Of a stretch of 20,466 nucleotides of DNA, positions 7,992-17,500 are shown in pieces. The DNA comes from Myxococcales bacterium (GTDB lineage Bacteria > Myxococcota > Myxococcia > Myxococcales > Myxococcaceae). The notes beneath the pieces are model-generated. The model was given only the letters and a program-made list of their open reading frames with translations. It did not search any database and had not been told where the DNA came from. Location of the stretch: the NCBI GenBank assembly GCA_003153055.1, contig PMBV01000398.1, positions 46,744-67,209 of the forward strand, read 5' to 3'. The translations under genes and the position numbers were made by a program. Position 1 is the first letter of the stretch. Every line of letters begins with the position of its first letter.

Positions 7992-8582
7992 GCCCGTCAC
8001 GTCGAAGGACACGCTGCACCGGTGGCAGGGACAGCCGGCGTCGGCCGCCGCTCCGTCGAGGACCCCCGCGTCGTCCACCGCGAGCGTGGCCACGAGGGTC
8101 CCGCAGGCCAGCATCGCGTCGACGCCGTACTCGGTGAGGCCGGGCCCCGAGATGCCCGCGTCGGGGTCGGGCGCCGGTACGCCACCGTCGAGCGGGTTGG
8201 GCTGGCAAGCGGAGCCCACGCTTTGGGCCTGAGAGCGGCTGAGCAGCGCCAGCTCGATGGTCTCCACCACGTGGGTCCTGCAGGCGCCGGCGTCGGTGGT
8301 GAATACCCGGGGGGCCGAGGCGGTCGAGGTGAAGACGTGGCCATCCCACGAGGCGTCGCGGGAGATGCCCGCGAGCGTCATCCACGCTCCGGTGCCGTCG
8401 ACGTTCCTCGACAGCGTCACCTCGAAGCTCATGGCGGAGCCGCCGTCGAGGAGGCAGCCGGGGTCCGCCGAGGCCGGCACGGCGGTGAGGGTGAAGGTTC
8501 CCAGGACTTCGTCTCCCGGCACCTTGGCGGTCGTGCAGGCCAACAGCACGCTGGTCACCCCGAGCAGGGTCCTCAAGCGCAT
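7980..8582 (-). CDS. small lipoprotein coupled to the giant TPR gene
   Basis: Protein of 200 residues opening MRLRTLLGVTSVLLAC, a clean lipoprotein signal with lipobox LLAC and lipidated Cys16. The mature part has no domain I recognise: a beta-like segment GTFTLTAVPASADPGC, several Cys (including CPCHRC near the C-terminus), and Asp/Ala/Gly-rich stretches. Its paired Cys suggest disulfides in the periplasm or at the outer membrane. The frame extends 46 codons upstream, but that part lies inside the giant TPR gene. The ATG at 8582 has AGGAGG at 8587-8592, and its A is also the last base of the upstream gene's TGA (TGATG), so re-initiation coupling is expected. The outer-membrane or inner-membrane destination cannot be told; residue +2 is Thr, not Asp. 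Confidence 0.82.
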   Translation of the reverse strand: MRLRTLLGVTSVLLACTTAKVPGDEVLGTFTLTAVPASADPGCLLDGGSAMSFEVTLSRNVDGTGAWMTLAGISRDASWDGHVFTSTASAPRVFTTDAGACRTHVVETIELALLSRSQAQSVGSACQPNPLDGGVPAPDPDAGISGPGLTEYGVDAMLACGTLVATLAVDDAGVLDGAAADAGCPCHRCSVSFDVTGPRR

Positions 8583-11500
8583 CAGCCCTCCTGGAGGCGC
8601 GCCAGGGCGACCGACGTCAGCACGCGGAAGCTCGGGCTGGTCGTGAGCACCCGGGCCACGTTCACGGCTCGTGGGTCGCTCCCGCGCACCGAGCGGTCGA
8701 GGTGGGCCACCACCCGGCACGCCGCCAGCGACGCCGGGGCCGCGCGGAAGGCCTTCAGCGTCGCCTCGTCGAAGCCCTCCACCGCGCCGGTGCTCTGGAG
8801 CTGGACACCGGCCGACCCCAACTCGAGCGCCAGCGCCAGGAGGAACGAGAGCTCGGGCGGGCCGAACACCGACAACGCCCCGACGCCCAGCACCAGGCGA
8901 TTGTTTTCGGCGAGGAAGGCCTCCACGCCGCCCGCCGGGTTCAGCGCCACCGACACGTGGCTGGCTCCCAGGCGTTGGAGAATCTCGCCCAAGGTCGAGG
9001 TGAGGCGGGGCATGGCCGCGTCGGTGAGCAGCACGCAGCCTGGTGGGGGCGGCGTCGACGATGGCTCGATGCGTGCCAGGGGTACCAGAGGCACCGACGG
9101 AGCCGGCCCCGACGGCACGGTGAGGGCGGCCCCGAAGCCATCAGCCATCACCGCGCCCGTCGCGTCACCGCTCAGGCGCAGGGCCTCGGCGAAGAGCGTC
9201 CACCCGTGGGCGTCGACCGGCTGAGCGCCGAGCAGGTTGACGAAGGCGCGTGCCGCCACCGCCGCGCCTTGTTGGGTCGGCGCCAGGCGCTCGGCCACCA
9301 GACGCAGCGTGCGAGGCCCCAGTGGCCCCTCGGCCATCAGGCGCTCAGAGAGCCGCGCCGCGAAGGGCACCAGCTCGGCGTCGAGGTAGCCCTCCAGCAC
9401 GGCTTCGAGCTCGGCCCGGGTGGTGGCCGCTCGCTCCAACAGCTCGAGGGATTCGGCCCGTCGACCCAGCGCCTCGGCCAGGCGCGCCCGCCGACGGAGC
9501 AGCATCGGCTCGTCACCCATCTGGGCCAGGAGCTCGGAGGCCTCCTCGAGGCGATCCAACCCCTCGTAGGCGTCGGCCAGTGACTCGCGCAGCGGGGCCA
9601 CGGCCTCTTCGCCAGCCAGCGCGCGCAGCTTCTCCACCGCCGCGACGTAGCGGTCTGCTGGGCCGTCGCTGAAGAGCCGCACCAGCGCCTTGACCGCCTC
9701 GAGCTGTGTCGAGTCGTCGACCAGCGCCTGCTCGAAGGCCGCCCGGGCGGCTGCCTGGTTGTCGAGGCCTCGGAGCTGCAGCGTGCCCTGCTCCACGCGG
9801 AGCGCTGCCCGCGCCACTGGGTCGGCCTCCGTCTCGATGAGCGCTCCCAGGCTCGCCACCGCCGCCGCCGGGTGCCCGAGCTCGGTCTCGATCGTGGCGA
9901 GGGAGCGCAGGGCCACGTTTCGGTGCTCGGGCAACAGGTGGGCGGCGCGGGCCAAGATGGCGGGCTGCTGCTCCCGTGGCAGCGCGTCGAGGTGGGCCAG
10001 CAGCACCGCCAGCACCGCGGGGCGCTCGGTCGACGCGAGCGAGGCGGTCTCACCCGCCTGGGCCAGCGCTTCGGCTGCGTCGGCCCGGTCGTGGTCGAGG
10101 GCCAGCTCACGCCACAGCGCCACCGCGACCAGCGGAGTGGTGCTCGAGGCCACCTGGGCGAGCTGGCTCAGGCCCTCGACGTCTCCCGCCGCGCGGAGGA
10201 GCTCGGCGTAGCGGCTGGCCTCGGTCGAGCTGGGGGCGGCGAAGGAGAGCTCCTTCAGGGCCTCGAGGATGCTCGGTCTCTCGTCAGCGGCGTCAGCCAG
10301 CTCGAGGGCCCGCTGGGCGCGGCCTCCCTCGAGCGCGGCGCGGAAGCCCACCTCGAAGGCTCGGCGAGGGGCACCCAGCTCGAGGAAGCGGGTGGCGAAG
10401 GCCTCGACCGTCCGGTGGCCGCGCGCTTCGACGAAGGCCCGCTCCAGCACGGCCTTGGCCCGCCCTGGCTCTCCGGCGGCGTCCCACTCGTCGACCGAGG
10501 AGAAGAGGGCATCGGCACGCTCCGCGCCCTCGGAGAGCTCGGCCAGGAGCCCCAGCGCCCGGGCGACCTCGTCATGCTGGCCCTGCGCGCGGCCGAGGTC
10601 GGCGAGGAGCACCAGCCCCTCGCGCGTCGGGTGGGCGGCCAGCGCCTGGTGGGCGGCGGCAAGGGCCTTGTCGAGGCGGCCGGACCGCTGCCAGAGGCGA
10701 GCGACGTCGAGGAAACGAGCCGCTCGCCCCTCGGCCGGCTCGAGCTCGCCGAGGGCGACCTGCAGCTCTACCAGCGCCTCGAGGTCGTTGGCGGCGCGGG
10801 CGAGTCTCTCGAGGGCCGCCAGCGCCTGGGCATAGCCGGCTCCCGAGGGCCCGTGCTGCCGCAGCGGCTCGAGGGCTCCCCGCGCCTCGGCCCACTCACC
10901 CCGGGCCTCCAGCGACGCGGCGAGCTCGAGCGTGAAGGCGCTGCTCCTGAGCTCGTCGGCGTGGGCTGCCAGGCGGCGAAGGAGCGACTCCACCTGGGGC
11001 ACGTCGCCGCGCCCACGGGCCTCGTTGAGCGCGTTGGACGCGGCGTCGAGGTCTTCTGGGTCGACCCGGCTCGCCTCGAGGAAGAGCTCGTAGGCGCGGG
11101 CCTCGTCGTGCAGCTCGGTCTGGGCCAGGCGCGCGGCGGCGGCGAGGGCCTTCGAGGCCTGGCGACCTCCCGTGGCCGCGGCGTGGCGCTCGTGCAAGGC
11201 GACGGCCTCACCGACTCGGCCCTGGCGCGAGAGGGCAAGGAGCCCCTTCTCGTACAGGCCTTCTTCTCCGGGGTGCCGCTCGAGGAGCCAGGCGAGGGCG
11301 TCCCACGCGCGCTCGGGCTCCCCGTGGAACGAGAGGGCCCGGCGAAAAAGCGCGTCGGCCTCGGCGCCAGTGCCTGCCTTGGCCGCCTTCAACGTGGTGC
11401 GGTACTGGCCGTCGGCGTCGTCGAGGCGCGCGTAGGCTTCGGAGAGGGCCGTCAGCACGGCGTTGCCCTTGGGCCCGTCGGGGTCGCTGGTGACGACGGC

Positions 11501-14500
11501 CTCGAAGGCGTCGACGGCGTCGTGCCAGGCCTGGCTCTCCATGGCCGCCTGACCGAGGCGAGCCCAGGCGGTGAGCCGGGTGGCGAGGGGGAGGCTGTCT
11601 CCTCCCAGTTGCACCAGTCGGCGATCGAAGGGCTGGGAGGCACGGGGACCACCGCCCTGCGCGGCGAGGTTGGCGCGCTCGGCCAGGGCACCGAGGTCGT
11701 CGGTCACCAGCACCAGGTAGTCGTCCCACGCGGCCGCGGCGAGGAGCGGGTCGCCTCGAGACGAGAGGACCTCGGCGCGCTGCTTGAGGAGCGTCGAGGC
11801 CTCGCCCGGCACGGCGCCGGCGCGGAGGGCCAGGAGCTCGGCGAAGCGACGGGGGTCATCTTTGGCGCGCTCGGTGAGGCGCTCGAAGGCCTCGCGGTTG
11901 CTCGCGCTCGCCTCGAAGGCCTGGTCCTCGCAGAGCTGCGCCCGCTCGGAGGCGCCAGCCCGTTGGAAGGCGTCGGCGGCCTGGAGCCAGGTGCCGGCTG
12001 CCTCGCTCTCGCTCTGGGCCCCGGCGCGACGAGAGTAGAGCGCGGCCAGCGAGAGGTGCTCGCCCAGCTCTTCGAGCCACGCGACGTGGCGCTCGAAGCT
12101 GGAATGGAAGGGGTCGTGCTCGAGGAGCAGCGCGTCGAAGTCGGCCGCGTCTTGGCGTCGGCCGAGCTCGGCCAGCAGGTTGGCCACGCGGGTGGTGAGC
12201 GAGAGGTCGTCGGGGTCGGCGGCGCGAGCGGCGAGGAGCGCAGCGGCGGCCTCGTGAGGGCGGCCGGCCCGCTCGTGGTACAGCGTGGCGGCGTTGAGGA
12301 GCAGCTCGGCCTTGGCCTTGGGCTCGGTGGCCCGCTGGGCAGCCTCCTCGTACCAAGCGGCCACGTCGCCTACGCGGTCTTGGCGCTCGAACAGTGCCAG
12401 CAGCATCGTCTGGGCGCGCGGGTGGGCCGCGTCGAGCTCGAGGGCCTGGCGGAGGGCGGCCTCGGCCTGCTCCGGTGCCAGCATCGGGGCTTGCGCCAGC
12501 TCGGCGGCGTCGCTCGGGCCTTCGGCGGGGAGCCCGAGGTGCAGGCGGGCCAGCGCGACGAAGGCGTCGGCCTTCTCGTGCCCTTCGAGCAACCCCAGCC
12601 GCCGCTCGGTCCAGTCGAGCTCCGCTTCACGGTCGGTGCGCCGGCGAGCGAGCTCGACGCCCTCGGTCGCCGTCTCGAGCAAGGGCCGCAGCTCCCAGGC
12701 GTGCTCGAGGGCGGCCGCGGCGCTGGCGAGGTCGAGCTTGGCGTCACGGAGCAGGTGGGCCGCGCGCACCAGGAGGCCGGCTGCCTCGGTCGAGCGCTCC
12801 TCTTCTTCGGCCAGCTCGGCCATCACGGCGATGGTCCGGAGGGCGTCGTCGATGCGCCCGGCGGCCTCGGCGAGGCGAGACTCCTCGTCCCACGCCTCGA
12901 GGGCCGAGGCCACCTCGCCCAGGGTGACGGACAACTGGGCCACCTGATGGAGCTCGCTCATCAGCTCGGCGGTGCGGTCGGCGGCGCGCAGCACGGTGAC
13001 GAGCTCGTGGCGAATGGCGAGCGGCGCGTCGCTCGCGGCGGCGGCCAGGCGGTAGAGGCGAACGGTGAGCTCGAGCTCCTCGGGTCGTCGCCCGGCGTCG
13101 CGCGCGAGCCCCACCAGCCGCTCGGTGGCCCGAGGGGAGGGGCCCAGCGACTGGAAGTGTCGGGCGAGCAGCTCGATGGCGGCGCGGGGGTCGACCTCTC
13201 CCTTGAGCGCGGCGAGGCGCTCCACCGCCTGGGTATTGAGGGGCCGCTCTTCCATCAACCGGGTGAGCGTGGCTTCGGCGAGTGGGCGGTCATTCACCTC
13301 GAGGGCGAGGTCCGCCAGGCGCAGGTACACCCGCTCGGCCTCGTCGGGCGCGTCATCGAAGCGGGCCGCCTCGGCGACCTGGCGCTGCAGCGGGAGCGCC
13401 TCACGGATGGCCCCGTGAAGGTAGAGCGCATCGGCCAGACGCTCGAGGGCGACCCCGGTCGCGGGTTGGAGCTCGTGCGCGGCGCGGAGGAGCCGCAGCT
13501 CCTTGGCCGAGTCGTGGGCGCGCTGAGCCAACCCCGCCGCCTCGCGGAGCGCCGCTGCTGCCTCGCTGGGCCCGAGGTGCTTGGCCGCGTCTTCCAACAG
13601 CGCTCCGGCGTCGGCCAGCTCGCCCCGGCCGAGGAGAATGGCCGCCAGTCGTCGCCGAGCCCCCACGTTGGTCGTGTCGAGGGCCACCACACGGCGGAGC
13701 GCCGATTCGCCGGGGCCGCTCTCGTTCAGGCGTTCGAAGTAGAGGCTGGCGAGCTCCTCGTAGAGCGGCACCGCCTCGCTCTTGGGCGCCTGGGCCGCGG
13801 CGGTGGCCAGCACCTCGGCCAGGCCTTCCCAATCGGTGAGAGACCGCAGCACCCGGGTGAGGCCGGCGAAGGCGATGGGGCTGCGAGGGGCCAGCGCCAG
13901 CGCGCCGCTGAACGCCTGAACGGCCTCGTCTTTCGCGTCGCGGGCCTCGAGCAGGTTCGCACGCTCGAGCAGCGCGTCGACCCTGCGGGGCACGGGGCCA
14001 CTCGTGGAGGCTTCGAGGAGCGCCTGCTCGGCCCGTCGCAGGTCGGCGCCGGCGCGGGCAGCCCGGGCAACGCCGTACCAGGCCTCCTGCCGCTCCGCTG
14101 GCGGGAGCTTCAGGTTGGCCAGCGCCTCGTAGGCGTTGCGAGCCCGCGCCACGTCGTCGCTCGCCAGCCGAGCCGCGGCCAGGGCGAAGAGGCGAGGGGC
14201 GGCCTGCTGGAGGATGAGCGTGTCGTGGCCCGCGCGCTCCAGGGCCACCCGCCACGTCTCGAGCTCGCCGATCTCGTCCTTGGCCTCCCGGGCGTACTCG
14301 GCGAGGGCGCGGAGCAGTGGCAGCGGCCGGGGCGAGAGCTCAGCGGCCTCGAACAGGTCGGCCCGGGCAGCCGTGGCGTCACCCAACGAGCGGTGGAGCT
14401 CGGCGCGGTGGGTGAGCAGCTCGGAGCGGACCTCGCCCTTGGCGGTGGCCACCAGCCGAGACACCAAGTCGAGCCGCTCGATGAGGTGGGCGTCGTCGGC

Positions 14501-17500
14501 GGGGAGCAGCGCCAGGAGTCGTGACGCGGCCCACTCGTCGACGGGCGCCTCGGAGAGGATGGAGCGGAGGGCCTCCACCGCGGCGGCGCTTCGGCCGAGG
14601 GCCAGCGCTCCTTCGGCGTATTCTCGGCGCGCGGCCAGTCTCGCCTCGCCGGCCAGCTGGGGCCACAGCTCGCCCAAGAGGTCCACCAGGGGCTCCATGG
14701 CCCCGGCCTTCCGCAGCAGCCCGGCGAGGTCGAGCTGGGCGTCGAGGTCTCCTGGCCTCTGGGCGGCGTACCTCGACAGGTAGCGGCGGGCCGAGTCGTA
14801 CTGTCCAGAGCGCTGGGCCGCGCTGGCGGCGCGCTTGGTGAGGGCGGCCACGTCGAGGGTGAAGGGCGTCACGGCGTCGTCGTCGCGCCACTCGGTGAGC
14901 AGCACCGCCTCGAAGTCGGCGAGCGCCTCGTGAGGGTTGGAGGCCTCGGCCAGCTCGCCCCGCCTGAGACGCGCCGGGAGGTAGCCCTCGTCTTGTTCGA
15001 GGGCCTTGGTGAGGAGGCCCGGCTCCTTGGGGGTACCTTGGTTCAGTCTGGCGGCGGCGAAGTACCAGCGCGCGGCGTCACGCCCGGTGGCGAGGCTGGC
15101 GCGGCGGGCGTAGAGGCGGGCGGCCTCGAGGGGCTCTCCGCGCCCGAGCTCGAGGGTGGCCATGGCCTCGAGGGCTTGGCCAGCGTGGTCTCCGGTGGGT
15201 GAGGCTTCGAGCGCGGCCGACAGGCGCAGCATCGCGCCGGCCGAGTCCTTGGCCTCGATGGCGGCCAGGGCCGACTTGAAGAAGAGCGGCGCGGCGTCTT
15301 GGGCGCGGCCCACCTGCACCAGCGCCTGGGCTCGGGCGGCCCACAGCTCGATGAGCGGCTGGGTGTAGTGGCCGTCGGTGTAGAGCACCTCGAGGCGCCG
15401 GGCGAGCTCGTCGTCGAGCCTGCGGAGCGGGAAGGCGACGGCGTAGTTTTCCCTCGCGGCGTCCTTGTCACCCAAGAGCTCGCAGGCTCGGCCCAGGCGG
15501 GCGCGCACCTCGGCTACCTTCTCGGGCGGCGCGTGAGGCGGCAGCATGGCCAGCACGTCTTCGAGGGCGCGGCGGGCGTTGAGCGGGCGTTCGACCCTGA
15601 GCGAGAGGGTGGCGAGCTCGAGGAGTGTGTTGGGCTCGGGGAAGAGTCGGGTGGCCTTCTCGAGGGCCACCATGGCTTCACCAGCGCGGCCCAGGCGGGT
15701 GTCGAGCACCTGAGACAGCTCGCGGAGCGCGGCGGCGGCGAGGCGCTTGTCCTGGAGTTGCTCGGCGACCCGGGCCCGCTGCTCCAACGCCCAGCACAAA
15801 CCAGCCATGTCGGCGCGGCGGCGCTCGAGGGCGGTGAGCTCGCCCAGCATCGGCAAGTCATCGGGCTCGACGCGGAGCACTTCACGGTAGGCGAAGGCGG
15901 CGAGCTCGAGGTCAAACGACAGGTCTCGCGCGGCGACGGCGAGGCGACGGTAGTGGCGCACCCGCTCCTTGACGTCGTCGGCGAGGAGCGCGAGCGCCTT
16001 GAGGCAGCGGCACAGCTGGCCACCGTCGCGGCGGCTCTCGGCGAGGGCGAGCAACCCCTCGAGGGCAGGGCGGCACTTGGGGTCGGCCTCCAGCGCTTGT
16101 GAGAGGAGCCGCTCGGCCTTGTCGGGCTGATTGAGGCGGCCGCGGTAGAGCTCTCCGGCCTCGGCCCAGAGGGCGGCGCGCTTGGGCACGTCGTCGATGA
16201 TGGCGGCGGACTTCTCGCAGGCCTGCGCCAGCTCCTCGGCTTTCCCCGAGGCACGGTAGAAGGGGAGCAGCTCGTCGAGGGCGGCGGTGTCCTTGGGGTC
16301 GAGGAGGAGCGCAGCCTCGAGGTGCTCCCGGGCGCGGGTCGGCTCGCCCAGCCGCGTCTTGAGGAGCCGCGCCAGGGCATGGTGTGAGGCGTGGGCGGCC
16401 TTGAGGATGTCGTCGGTGCGTGGTGCGGGCCCGGCGAGCTCGATGGCCTGCTGGTAGCCGGCGACGGCCTCTTGCACCTTGCCCAGGCTGTCGGCGACTC
16501 GGGCCGCGAGGTAGAGCGGTTCGGGCTCTCCGGGCAAGAGGCTGGCGGCCTCGCGGAACCGGAGCAGCGCGTTCTCGGGTTGCTTGAGGCCCGTCTCCCA
16601 GACGAGGCCGGCCATGAGGTTGGCGCGGCCGATGCGGTCGACCTCGTGGCGGGCCATGGCCACGTCGCGGAGGCGATCCAGCGCCTTGATGGCCCGGAGC
16701 CACTCGCCGCCTCGGTAGCAGAGCTGGCCCAACTGGAGGAGCGCCTCGGGGTGGTCTGGCGCGAGCCTGAGGGCCGCCTCGCAGTGCAGCCGGGCGCCGG
16801 CGAGGTCGTCCTCGGTCTCGGCGCAGAGGCGGGCGAGGTGCACGTGGGCGTCGGCGGCGTCGGCGGCATCGCGGGCCAGGGCGGCGAGGCGTCGGTAGGC
16901 GCGAATGGCGCCGGCGCGGTCCTTCGCTTGGTCCGAGGCGCGGGCCAACGCTTTGAGGGACGGGAGGTGGTCAGGCTTGAGACCGAGGAGCTCGTGGAGG
17001 GCTTTGACGGCGAGCTGCGGGGCGTGGTCTCGGGAGGCGCGAGCGGCGGCCTCGGCGGCGAAGAAGGCCCCGGCGTCTTCCTGGAAGCGGCGGGAGAGGG
17101 CCGAGAGGGCGAGGTAGCGCTCGGAGGCGCGGGCGAATTCGCCTCGGCGCTCGCGCACCACGCCCTCGGCCCAGATGGCGGTGGCGCTGCGGTCTCGCCG
17201 TCGGGCCAGGGAGGCGGCGATGTCGAGGACGAGCTCGTGGGCCTGGGGGTCGGCCACCAGGAGCGTCAGGAGTCGCTCGACGGCGAAGGGGTGGGCCTCG
17301 GTGGCGTCACCCAGCTTGAGGTACGCCGCGCGGGCTTCCTGGAGCTTGCCCTCGGCGAGGAGCTCCTCGGCGTCGGCGAAGGCGCGGGCTCCCTCGAGGG
17401 TGAGGAGAAGCTCCTCGTCGGGGACGCCGCTGGGGGGCAGACCGCCGGAGGAGAAGCGGAGGCGCAGGCCCTTGGAGGACACCACCGCCTCGGCCAGGCG

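Noticed and set aside
9872..14524. Plus-strand open frame of 1550 codons antisense to the giant TPR gene
   Set aside because: It is the opposite-strand shadow of a GC3-biased gene: composition is Gly/Glu/Arg/Leu-rich with no domain, and the minus-strand frame has clear TPR repeats.
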